Assembly (NCBI GenBank): GCA_964424335.1
Contig: CAYRIY010000159.1
Coordinates: forward strand, 1-5,594
Source: CAYRIY01 sp964424335
GTDB lineage: Bacteria > Bacillota > Limnochordia > DTU080 > RSA5
Reading direction: 5' to 3'
Length of the DNA stretch: 5,594 bases
Part shown: positions 1 through 5,594 of the stretch, in pieces
How the letters are laid out: each line of letters opens with the position of its first letter
How positions within the stretch are numbered: the stretch's first letter is position 1
The notes under the pieces: generated by a model
Seen by the model: only the letters and a program-made list of their open reading frames with translations
What the model was told of the DNA's origin: nothing
Database searches by the model: none
Translations under genes and position numbers: made by a program

Positions 1-1
1 A

Positions 2-151
2 AGGCCCGTCCTATTTACCGTGGCGAGCGCCGACGGTCGGCCGCTCGACGAATGCGCGCGGGCCCGGATCTTTCACGGATTTGGCGTTCCGCGCCTCTCG
101 TGGAGAGGAAGGACGTGGCACGTAGAGCGGGAGCGCATCGTCGAACTATAG
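2..151 (+). CDS. 3' end of an unidentified protein (partial)
   Basis: An open frame enters from the left edge and stops at TAG 149-151, giving 49 residues. Only the C-terminus is visible. It begins RPVLFTVASADGRPLDE and ends in a charged, Arg/Trp-rich stretch (RLSWRGRTWHVERERIVEL). It reads like real protein, with alternating hydrophobic beta-strand-like segments and no low-complexity shadow character. It has no membrane segment, so it is not a transporter permease tail. I do not recognise the family. Its stop lies 37 bases before the ATG at 189 of the FAD oxidoreductase gene, on the same strand with no obvious terminator between, so it is probably an earlier gene of the same operon. A second frame (frame 1) is also open across this stretch but is Arg-rich and looks like a shadow. 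Confidence 0.55.
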   Translation, partial: RPVLFTVASADGRPLDECARARIFHGFGVPRLSWRGRTWHVERERIVEL

Positions 152-188
152 CAATCGATCGCTATTTATCGCGAAACCCCAGGAGCAG

Positions 189-1595
189 ATGAAGGCGGCC
201 GGATTCCGCCACGTCCGAGGTCCCTTTGGAACGACGAAAGGAACGAAGCGCTTGTTTGTTTATCGCAAAGAGATACCGATCATAGCTGAAACCGACATCC
301 TCGTGATAGGATCCGGCGCCGCGGGCTCGACGGCGGCGATTGCGGCGGCGAGGACCGCTGGAAGGATCGGCCTTGACGCCCGCGTGATGCTCGTGGAGCG
401 TTACGGCTTTCTCGGCGGGAGCAGCACGGCCGTACTCGACACGTTTTACGGCTTTTACACGCCCGGAAGCGTCTCGAAAAAAGTGGTGAGCGGCATTCCC
501 GACGATGTGATCGCCGGACTTAGAGAGATCGATCGGGTGATCGAGCGGCCCAACACGTTTGGCGCGGGCACGGGCATCACCTACAACCCCGAGATGCTCA
601 AGGTCGTTTGGGAGCGGCTTGCCCAGGGCGCAGGCGTCAATACGCTCTACCACACCTTTGTGACGGATGTCATCACGAGCGGCGGGCGGATCACCGGCGT
701 CGTGGTCGACGGGAAAGCCGGGCTTGGCCTGATCCGCGCAAAGCGCGTCATCGATGCGTCCGGAGACGCCGACGTGTGCGCCCTCGCCGGGGCGCCGTTC
801 GAAAAAGCGGGCGAACTCGAACCGGCCCAGACCATGACGACCACCTTTCGCCTTGCCCAGGTCGATCCCGAAAAAGCCCGTCAAGTCCCCAGGGCTGAAT
901 TCTTGCGCATGCTGGGTGAGGCCGCGGACTCCGGAAAATACGACTTGCCGCGCCGGGAAGGGAGCATCCACATCACGACCCTTCCGAGCGTGATGGCGAC
1001 GATCATGACGCGGGTGGACGGGTACGACCCCACCAATCCCGAAGAACTCACTTTGGCGGAGATCGAAGGGCGCCGTCAAGCGATCGAGTACGAGCGTTTT
1101 TTGCGAGACTGTGTGCCCGGTTACGAAGACGCCCGGATCATTGCCTTTGGCGTGCAGATCGGCGTGCGGGAAACCCGCCGAGTGTACGGCGAATACCGCT
1201 TGACCAAGGACGACGTGCTCTCGGCTAGGAAGTTCGACGACGTGGTGGGCCTTTGCGGAGCGCCGATGGAAGACCACCACGCAGGTAAGGACACGCGGTG
1301 GCAATACCTGCCGGACGGAGAGACGGTGGACATCCCCTACCGCACGCTGGTCCCCAAGGAAGTCGACGGGCTTTGGGTCGCAGGACGTTGCTTTTCGGCG
1401 ACCCACGACGCGCACGCCTCGGTTCGCAGCATGGCTCAGTGCATGGCGATGGGGCAAGCGGCCGGAAGCGCCGCCGCCTTGTCGATCGCACGCGGTGAGG
1501 AGCCCCGTGAGCTCTCCGTCGGGGCGCTTCAGGACGAACTTCGCAAACAAGGCGCTACACTGGAGACTCCGGCGACGGGTACGCCTGCTAGATAG
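189..1595 (+). CDS. FAD-dependent oxidoreductase (FAD_oxidored family)
   Basis: A 468-residue cytoplasmic flavoprotein, predicted to oxidise or reduce a small substrate with bound FAD; the substrate is unknown. The N-terminal Rossmann motif GSGAAG is at residues 41-46, followed by an Ala-rich helix. The ribose-binding acid at the end of strand 2 is E70, in LVERYGFLGG. The second nucleotide-binding segment ASGDAD is at 190-195. The family signatures IGVRETRRVYGEYRLT (324-339) and VAGRCFSATHDAH (397-409), with MGQAAGSAAA (421-430), complete the FAD site near the C-terminus. No signal peptide, membrane segment or Fe-S cysteine cluster is seen. Start choice is uncertain. ATG 189 has AGGAG only 3 bases upstream, while TTG 252 has AAAGGA 9 bases upstream and would remove 21 residues, leaving about 18 residues before the GxGxxG, nearer the family's usual N-terminus. 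The gene is followed 13 bases later by the creatininase-fold gene, so the two are co-transcribed. The family assignment is firm; the reaction is not known. Confidence 0.9.
   Translation: MKAAGFRHVRGPFGTTKGTKRLFVYRKEIPIIAETDILVIGSGAAGSTAAIAAARTAGRIGLDARVMLVERYGFLGGSSTAVLDTFYGFYTPGSVSKKVVSGIPDDVIAGLREIDRVIERPNTFGAGTGITYNPEMLKVVWERLAQGAGVNTLYHTFVTDVITSGGRITGVVVDGKAGLGLIRAKRVIDASGDADVCALAGAPFEKAGELEPAQTMTTTFRLAQVDPEKARQVPRAEFLRMLGEAADSGKYDLPRREGSIHITTLPSVMATIMTRVDGYDPTNPEELTLAEIEGRRQAIEYERFLRDCVPGYEDARIIAFGVQIGVRETRRVYGEYRLTKDDVLSARKFDDVVGLCGAPMEDHHAGKDTRWQYLPDGETVDIPYRTLVPKEVDGLWVAGRCFSATHDAHASVRSMAQCMAMGQAAGSAAALSIARGEEPRELSVGALQDELRKQGATLETPATGTPAR
237..242 (+). promoter_or_regulatory. possible ribosome binding site for an alternative TTG start
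   Basis: AAAGGA lies 9 bases before TTG 252, which is in frame with the FAD oxidoreductase. The protein would then start MFVYRKEIPIIAETD and enter its FAD-binding strand almost at once. The competing AGGAG at 181-185 is only 3 bases from ATG 189. The sequence alone does not settle which is used. Confidence 0.35.
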
Positions 1596-1600
1596 AGGAG
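1594..1600 (+). promoter_or_regulatory. ribosome binding site of the creatininase-fold gene
   Basis: AGAGGAG overlaps the TAG stop of the preceding gene (1593-1595) and sits 8 bases before ATG 1609. It decides the start. An in-frame ATG at 1495 would add 38 Arg-rich residues overlapping the FAD gene, with no comparable site and no homology-like content, so I reject it. Confidence 0.85.
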
Positions 1601-1608
1601 AAAGCGAC

Positions 1609-2298
1609 ATGCTCGAATGGGCGCAACTTACGTCAGATGAACTCGAGCGGGTCGATCGCAACTGGCCCGTGATCATTCCCCTGGGCCTTCAGGAGGCTCA
1701 TGGCAACCACCTCCCAAACGGGACGGACTCGATGACCGCGGAGTATGTGGTGCAAACCGCCGCCAAAGATCTGGACTGCGTCGTTTGTCCCACGGTCAAC
1801 TACGGTTATGCGGGATCGAGCTACGGCTACGCAGGCACCCTCGGCGTCAAGCTCGAGACGTTGGCCGGCGTACTCGTCGACCTCGTGGGCGCCCTCATGG
1901 ACCAAGGGTTTCGCAAAGTGATTTTCCTCAGCGGCCACGGTGGAAACAAGCCCGCCTACCAGTTGGCGGTCGATCGCCTTGCCCATCAATACCCGGACGC
2001 TCGCTGCGCCTACCATGACTGGTGGACGCTCGCAGGCTTCACCGACGTCCACCATGCAGACGCCTTCGAAAGCGAGACCGCGGCTGCGATGGGCATACGC
2101 TTCGAGCGGGACCGCGCCGTCGACGTACAGGTCCAAAAGACCTGGTACACCGAGTTTTTCCGCGCGAAGCGGTACCCCGATACGGGCGCCGTCAACGGCA
2201 AGCCGAGTGAGGCAGACCTAGAGCGCGGCAAGAAAGAGGTCGCCGACGCCGTGGAAGCGTTGCGCCAGTTGATTCGCCGAGCCTTGGAGGAGGCCTAA
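1609..2298 (+). CDS. creatininase-family metal-dependent hydrolase (possibly IolN-like)
   Basis: A 229-residue cytoplasmic protein of the creatininase fold (PF02633-like). Family members are metal-dependent amidohydrolases or related hydrolases, including creatininase, the mycofactocin protein MftE and 3-dehydro-scyllo-inosose hydrolase IolN. The probable metal ligands are visible: E29 and H31 in LQEAHGNHLP, D40 in NGTD, H110 in SGHGGN (108-113), and E154 (or E156) in HADAFESET (149-157). Length is normal for the family. The usual SxEHxxFPGT segment is replaced by a small tandem YGYAGSSYGYAGT (65-77), so the substrate pocket probably differs from that of creatininase itself. The flanking oxidoreductases favour hydrolysis of an oxidised sugar or cyclitol over a creatinine or riboflavin-type role. 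That is inference from context and the IolN precedent. The ATG of the next gene is 3 bases after the stop. Confidence 0.88.
   Translation: MLEWAQLTSDELERVDRNWPVIIPLGLQEAHGNHLPNGTDSMTAEYVVQTAAKDLDCVVCPTVNYGYAGSSYGYAGTLGVKLETLAGVLVDLVGALMDQGFRKVIFLSGHGGNKPAYQLAVDRLAHQYPDARCAYHDWWTLAGFTDVHHADAFESETAAAMGIRFERDRAVDVQVQKTWYTEFFRAKRYPDTGAVNGKPSEADLERGKKEVADAVEALRQLIRRALEEA
2286..2293 (+). promoter_or_regulatory. ribosome binding site of the SIS gene
   Basis: GGAGGAGG lies inside the last codons of the creatininase-fold gene, 8 bases before ATG 2302. It is the strongest Shine-Dalgarno match in the window and fixes the SIS start. Confidence 0.85.
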
Positions 2299-2301
2299 GC
2301 A

Positions 2302-3207
2302 ATGTCTGATCACTTGAATCCCCACGCATCCAATACCCCGTTGCCATCGTCGCGGGCTTACTTGGATGCCGCCATTCGCACGTTACAGCACGTGCGCGAC
2401 ACGCAAGCCGAGGCGTTACAGACCGCAGGCTCGTGGATCGCGGACGCGATCGCAGCAGGGGGCTTTGCGCACTTCTTTGGCGCCGGCCACTCCCACATGG
2501 CGCTCGAGGAGGCCTTTCCCAGAAACGGCGGGTTGATCGGGATGCGCCCGATCTCGGAGCTTGCTCTTGCGAACTACACCAACGTCGTTGGCTCCGCAGG
2601 GATCCTGCAGATGCGGTTTTTTCAGGAGACGGAGGGTCTTGCCGAGCGGATTTGGTCGTATTACACCTTTAAACCGACCGACGTCTTCGTCGTCTTTACC
2701 AACACGGGCATCACCCGGGTGGCGATCGAAATGGCGATGCTCGCCAAGGCCGCCGGACACCGGGTGATCGGCGTGGTGAGCGCTCAGCATACCGAGGCGA
2801 CGGGAGTCTCAAATACGGCGGGCAAGAAGTTGACGGACGTGGTGGATCTCGTCATCGACAACGGTTCGCCCCCGGGGGACGCCAGCATCGATGTGCCCGG
2901 ACTTCCGTGGAAGATGGGGCCTGTTTCCACCATCGGAGCGGTCGCCATCGTAAACGCTCTCGCATGCGAGGCCGCAGGTCGGTTGATCGAGCGTGGACAG
3001 CCGGTCCTCGTGCTCGGCAGCGCCTACTGGGAAGGCGAAGAGAAAGCGGCCATGCGAAAAGCTGCCGAAGAGAACTGGCGAAGGTGTATCGCCGAGTTTA
3101 ACCGCCGCTTGAAGGAGCAGCTCCGCACCGATTGGGAGACGCCCGCTCACGTGAGCGGCGCGTCGGGCGATCAGGCCGGCGACGGTGGCGATTCGAGCAA
3201 TGGCTGA
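2302..3207 (+). CDS. SIS-domain (sugar isomerase) protein, UPF0309 type
   Basis: A 301-residue protein with one SIS domain, the fold that binds phosphosugars in isomerases, etherases and regulators. Key segments are FGAGHSHMALEE (59-70), typical of UPF0309-like proteins, and FTNTGITRVAIEMA (132-145) at the usual phosphosugar-binding loop. There hydroxyl residues are kept as Thr in place of the common Ser. GPVSTIGAVAIVNAL (206-220) forms the closing helix. The C-terminal region from about 247 is a long charged helix, then a Gly/Ser/Asp-rich tail (about 282-301) that looks disordered and is longer than I expect for the family. The gene overlaps the SDR gene by 8 bases at ATG 3200 (23 if GTG 3185 is used), suggesting translational coupling. 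Its likely job is isomerisation or binding of a phosphorylated or amino sugar intermediate, but no sugar kinase is in view. MurQ etherase is less likely because its GTGS-type motif is absent. Confidence 0.85.
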   Translation: MSDHLNPHASNTPLPSSRAYLDAAIRTLQHVRDTQAEALQTAGSWIADAIAAGGFAHFFGAGHSHMALEEAFPRNGGLIGMRPISELALANYTNVVGSAGILQMRFFQETEGLAERIWSYYTFKPTDVFVVFTNTGITRVAIEMAMLAKAAGHRVIGVVSAQHTEATGVSNTAGKKLTDVVDLVIDNGSPPGDASIDVPGLPWKMGPVSTIGAVAIVNALACEAAGRLIERGQPVLVLGSAYWEGEEKAAMRKAAEENWRRCIAEFNRRLKEQLRTDWETPAHVSGASGDQAGDGGDSSNG

Positions 3208-3973
3208 GACCGGCGCGCAGCGGCTGCGCGACAAGGCGGCGATCGTTACCGGCGGCGCTTCGGGAATCGGGCGAGCGATTTGCGAGCGCTTTGCGGCCGA
3301 AGGGTGCCGCGTCGTCATCGCGGACATCGACGCTGCCGGCGGCGACGGCGTGGCGCAGGAGATCCGCTCCCAGGGGCTTGAGGCGCATTTCGTCAAGACC
3401 GATGTCGCGGATGAGAACTCGGTGCGCCGGCTCGTCGCCGAGGCGCTCGATCGGTACGGCAAAGTGGACATTCTCGTCAACAACGCCTTTTACCGCAAAG
3501 CCCAAGGCGAGAACGCGCTCCACCTCACGAATGAGGTGTGGGAGCGAAGCATGGACGTGATGCTAAAGGGCGCTTGGTGGATGGTAAAGTACTGCCTGCC
3601 CAGCATGCTCGAGCAAGAGCGCGGCGTCATCATCAACATGGCCTCGCGCCTTGCGCTTCAGGCGTCGCCCAACTCCTTCGCATACTGCATCGCGAAGGCC
3701 GGCTTGGTCCAGATGGCTCGCTCCTTGGCGGTCGATTTCGGCCGCCGGGGGATTCGCGCCGTGAGCATCTGTCCCGGCATGGTGGAGACGCCCACGACCG
3801 AGGCGCTCCTCAGCGATCCCAAGGTGCGGGAGAGCACCCTCGCCAAGCGGTTTGTGGGCCGGATCGCGACGCCCGGCGACATCGCAGAAGCCGCGCTCTT
3901 TCTCGCCTCGGACGCGGCTGCTCAGATTCAAGGTGAGGCGCTGGTCATCGACGGCGGAGCTTCGGTGATCTAA
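3200..3973 (+). CDS. short-chain dehydrogenase/reductase (classical SDR)
   Basis: A 257-residue cytoplasmic NAD(P)-dependent oxidoreductase counted from ATG 3200; GTG 3185 would add five residues. Visible motifs are TGGASGIG (17-24) for cofactor binding, D42 at the end of strand 2 (IADID), which favours NAD(H) over NADP(H), and catalytic S149, Y162 and K166 in AYCIAK. PGMVETP follows at 192-198, and IDGGAS near the C-terminus is typical. Two departures are odd. The structural NNAG is NNAF (94-97), and the Asn of the Ser-Tyr-Lys-Asn tetrad appears to be M121, in DVMLKG where VNLxG is usual. The Shine-Dalgarno site is weak (GGTGG, 11 bases before ATG 3200), consistent with translation coupled to the overlapping SIS gene. 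The substrate is probably a polyol or sugar hydroxyl, inferred from its neighbours. Confidence 0.9.
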   Translation: MAETGAQRLRDKAAIVTGGASGIGRAICERFAAEGCRVVIADIDAAGGDGVAQEIRSQGLEAHFVKTDVADENSVRRLVAEALDRYGKVDILVNNAFYRKAQGENALHLTNEVWERSMDVMLKGAWWMVKYCLPSMLEQERGVIINMASRLALQASPNSFAYCIAKAGLVQMARSLAVDFGRRGIRAVSICPGMVETPTTEALLSDPKVRESTLAKRFVGRIATPGDIAEAALFLASDAAAQIQGEALVIDGGASVI

Positions 3974-3993
3974 GGTCGTGTTCAAAAACAATC

Positions 3994-5265
3994 ATGGAGA
4001 TGAGCAAAGTGGGGCTACGAATCGGCATCTGCGGACTTGGACAGTTTTCTTCGTCGTTTATTCCGCTCTACCAGGCCCATCCTGGCGTTGATGAGGTTGT
4101 TGTCGCCGACGTCGTTCCGGAACGGGTGAAGCAGCGCAAGGCCCAGTTTGGCGTCGAGCGGGGGTATGCGGGCCTCGATGAGCTCCTCGAAGCCGACATC
4201 GACGCAGTCGTCCTCCTCACGCAGCGCCACCTGCACGGGCCGCAGTCCATCAAGGTGCTCGAGAGCGGGAAACACCTGTATTGTGCCGTCCCGATCGGGC
4301 AGTCGATCGAGGAGATCAAGCGGATCGTCGAGCTTGCCGAGAAGCGGCGGCTCATCTACATGACCGGTGAGACGAGCTACTACTACCCCGCGACCATCTA
4401 CTGCCGGGAGCGGCATCGCCGAGGCGATTTCGGCGACATCTTTTACGGTGAGGCGCAGTATTTCCACGACATGAGCCACGGATTTTACGACGCCTTCAAG
4501 TATTCAGGCGGTGAGGAATGGAGAAAGGTCGCCGGAATTCCTCCCATGCACTATCCGACCCACTCCGTGAGCATGATTCTCTCCGTCACGGGGTCATACG
4601 TCACCGAGGTTTCGTGCATGGGCTGGGAAGACAACGTCGATGACGGCGTCTTCAAGCGCGGCGCGAACCTTTGGAACAACGTGTTCAGCAACGAGACCGC
4701 ATTGATGCGCACGGCGGACGGCGGCATGTGCCGGATCAACGAGTTTCGCCGGGTCGGCTGGAGCCGTGGAAACAGCGTACATCTCAGCTTGTACGGTACA
4801 AAAGGATGCTACGAAGAACAGGCGGGAGCGCAGTGCTGGACGGGCCTGAATTCCTCTGATTGGCAGGACCTCAGCGAACTTCTCTCCTGCGAGCCTGCAA
4901 GTCCGGGGATCCGCCCCGACAACCTCAAGACCGAAGCGGACAAGGACCTCCATGCGGCTCTCAAGAGCGACTTCTTCAGCGGGGTTTCCAAGGTTCACCC
5001 GGTGGAGCGGTTGCCGGAGAGCTTCAAGGGTTTGAGAAACGGGCATTACGGTTCCCACCAGTTTCTCGTGGACGACTTTGTGAAGGCGGTGCTCACCAAC
5101 AAACTTCCGCCAAATCACGTTTGGGCGGCAGCGCGCTACTGCATTCCCGGCATCGTGGCGCACCAGTCCGCGGAGGCGGGCGGCGCCCTGCTCAAGGTGC
5201 CGGACTTAGGGGAACCCCCTGCAGATTGGGAGCTACTCGACGTGGAAGCGCCGGTCGCTGTTTAG
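3994..5265 (+). CDS. Gfo/Idh/MocA-family oxidoreductase with atypical active site
   Basis: A 423-residue protein. The N-terminal Rossmann domain (about 8-125) has GICGLGQFS (11-19). The C-terminal alpha/beta domain is recognisable from residues 126-210 and 350-400. Normal family members oxidise or reduce sugars and cyclitols using the Lys of EKP plus a downstream DxxxH. Here the EKP position reads CAVP (97-100) and the DxxxH position reads HYPTH (186-190), so Lys and Asp are both absent while H190 remains. ETSYYY (126-131) follows the Rossmann domain. It could be an NAD-dependent lyase, hydrolase or epimerase, or a dehydrogenase using other residues. The start is unsure. ATG 3994 lacks a good ribosome site, whereas GTG 4009 has GGAG 9 bases upstream and would give MGLRIGICGLG, a typical family N-terminus. 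It is the last gene of the operon, 20 bases after the SDR. Confidence 0.88.
   Translation: MEMSKVGLRIGICGLGQFSSSFIPLYQAHPGVDEVVVADVVPERVKQRKAQFGVERGYAGLDELLEADIDAVVLLTQRHLHGPQSIKVLESGKHLYCAVPIGQSIEEIKRIVELAEKRRLIYMTGETSYYYPATIYCRERHRRGDFGDIFYGEAQYFHDMSHGFYDAFKYSGGEEWRKVAGIPPMHYPTHSVSMILSVTGSYVTEVSCMGWEDNVDDGVFKRGANLWNNVFSNETALMRTADGGMCRINEFRRVGWSRGNSVHLSLYGTKGCYEEQAGAQCWTGLNSSDWQDLSELLSCEPASPGIRPDNLKTEADKDLHAALKSDFFSGVSKVHPVERLPESFKGLRNGHYGSHQFLVDDFVKAVLTNKLPPNHVWAAARYCIPGIVAHQSAEAGGALLKVPDLGEPPADWELLDVEAPVAV
3996..3999 (+). promoter_or_regulatory. possible ribosome binding site favouring GTG 4009
   Basis: GGAG overlaps the ATG at 3994 and lies 9 bases before GTG 4009. No good site precedes ATG 3994; the nearest is AAGG at 3972-3975, 18 bases away. 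This suggests the Gfo/Idh protein may begin at the GTG, five residues shorter. Confidence 0.4.
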
Positions 5266-5277
5266 ACCGGCGCTTCC
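5244..5277 (+). terminator. operon-end hairpin, 13-bp perfect stem
   Basis: GGAAGCGCCGGTC (5244-5256) is exactly reverse-complementary to GACCGGCGCTTCC (5265-5277), with an 8-base loop. The TAG stop of the Gfo/Idh gene spans the loop/stem boundary (5263-5265). The stem is GC-rich and very stable. No run of U follows at once (CGCGCCATTTACA), so it may act as an inefficient intrinsic terminator, a Rho-stop pairing element or a 3'-end-protecting hairpin. Confidence 0.6.
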
Positions 5278-5318
5278 CGCGCCATTTACAATAGGGTTCA
5301 GTACAAGCGTATCATGTC

Positions 5319-5585
5319 TTATTCGACATATTTCGCGTTTTTTCGCGATTCGTGCTGGAAAACACAACATGAATCGGTTAATATCAAGATGTTGCAGCTT
5401 CCTTGAGAAAATGGAAGCCCTTCCTCAGGAATCCTGCACGTTGCTTGCTCCACACCCGATATCGCCATCGCTACCGCGTGGTTGTTCTCCGAAAACAGCC
5501 GCAACTCTTCACACAACCAGGCCGGGGCGTCTTGTCGCTCTTGCTTAGGGCAGTTTGCCCGGCCTAATAGGGAGAGTGGGGGTTT
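5319..5585 (-). pseudogene. possible remnant of a minus-strand gene
   Basis: A minus-strand frame is open for 88 codons, from just after a TAA near the right edge to TAA at 5319-5321. Its middle reads like genuine protein (DAPAWLCEELRLFSENN, then HAVAMAISGVEQAT) with G/C-rich third positions over about 5430-5550. No ATG or GTG start precedes that part; only a TTG at 5514-5516 is possible, without a convincing ribosome site. The last ~25 codons are AT-richer and Cys/Asn/Lys-rich, unlike the middle. It looks like a decayed or truncated gene, perhaps from a mobile element, but I do not recognise the family. It could also be a chance open frame. Confidence 0.3.
5519..5565. repeat. inverted repeat AGGCCGGG / CCCGGCCT
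   Basis: Eight-base arms at 5519-5526 and 5558-5565 are perfectly complementary around a 31-base loop. A smaller hairpin GGGCA/TGCCC (5548-5552 and 5556-5560) overlaps the right arm, so the two structures are mutually exclusive. The function is unknown and it may be chance in GC-rich DNA. Confidence 0.35.
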
Positions 5586-5594
5586 TTAGTATAC

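Larger units (their letters stand above)
5278..5594. other. non-coding stretch after the operon, partly AT-rich
   Basis: No plus-strand gene is supported here. GC over 5301-5400 is 39%, well below the genes upstream, which marks an intergenic boundary or a different origin. The stretch holds several short inverted repeats: ATGTC/GACAT at 5314-5329, TCGCG/CGCGA around a T6 loop at 5333-5348, GCTTCC/GGAAGC at 5397-5418, TTCCTCAGGAA at 5421-5431, and AGGCCGGG/CCCGGCCT at 5519-5565. The minus-strand remnant frame overlaps most of it. I see no tRNA, CRISPR repeat or clear promoter. Confidence 0.5.

Noticed and set aside
1495..1608. N-terminal extension of the creatininase-fold protein from ATG 1495
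   Set aside because: It overlaps the end of the FAD gene, is Arg-rich, and lacks a good ribosome site, whereas ATG 1609 has AGAGGAG 8 bases upstream.
162..1676. 504-codon minus-strand open frame antisense to the flavoprotein gene
   Set aside because: It is rich in Arg, His, Asp and Gly with no recognisable motif, as expected for the antisense of a GC-rich gene, and the plus-strand frame has clear FAD-binding motifs throughout.
1609..2298. Calling the hydrolase a true creatininase (creatinine amidohydrolase)
   Set aside because: The fold and metal ligands fit, but no creatine or sarcosine genes are nearby and the SxEHxxFPGT loop is altered. Only the superfamily is supported.
4594..5163. 189-codon minus-strand open frame inside the Gfo/Idh gene
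   Set aside because: It is a shadow of the plus-strand gene, with no motif or ribosome site, and the plus frame is intact and family-like.
5314..5343. Intrinsic terminator from the ATGTC/GACAT hairpin followed by T6
   Set aside because: The stem is only 5 bp and AT-rich, and the T run begins 8 bases after it, in the loop of another small repeat. It is too weak to call.
5583..5594. Insertion-sequence end at the right edge (TTTTTAGTATAC)
   Set aside because: GTATAC is a palindrome, but no matching terminal inverted repeat or target duplication is visible within the window.

Overview
The window holds a compact, plus-strand catabolic-type operon of five complete genes, preceded by the 3' end of a sixth. 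It comes from a GC-rich bacterium. The clear AGGAG-type ribosome binding sites, probable GTG and TTG starts and tight gene packing would suit a high-GC Bacillota (for example an Alicyclobacillus- or Kyrpidia-like thermophilic Bacillales). No phylogenetic marker is present, so this placement is a guess.

Layout: 2-151 is the C-terminal end of an unrecognised protein. 189-1595 is an FAD-dependent oxidoreductase of the FAD_oxidored (PF12831-like) type. 1609-2298 is a creatininase-fold metal-dependent hydrolase. 2302-3207 is a SIS (sugar isomerase) domain protein of the UPF0309 type. 3200-3973 is a short-chain dehydrogenase/reductase, and 3994-5265 is a Gfo/Idh/MocA-family protein. A perfect 13-bp hairpin carrying the last stop codon closes the operon at 5244-5277. 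The last ~310 bases hold no convincing plus-strand gene. Part of this stretch is AT-rich (39% GC over 5301-5400), and a broken-looking minus-strand reading frame runs across it.

Working together: three redox-type proteins (flavin, SDR, Gfo/Idh), a sugar-isomerase fold and a creatininase-fold hydrolase in one transcript look like degradation of a polyol, cyclitol or modified sugar. The most informative precedent is the Thermotoga maritima inositol pathway, where the creatininase-family protein IolN hydrolyses a diketo-inositol made by successive dehydrogenations. By analogy, the oxidoreductases here could make a keto or diketo intermediate that the creatininase-fold enzyme opens. That is inference; the substrate cannot be read from the sequence. 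No kinase, transporter or regulator lies inside the window.

The most unusual points are the Gfo/Idh protein, which lacks the EKP lysine and the usual Asp of its family, and the SDR, which has Met where the catalytic-tetrad Asn normally sits and NNAF in place of NNAG.
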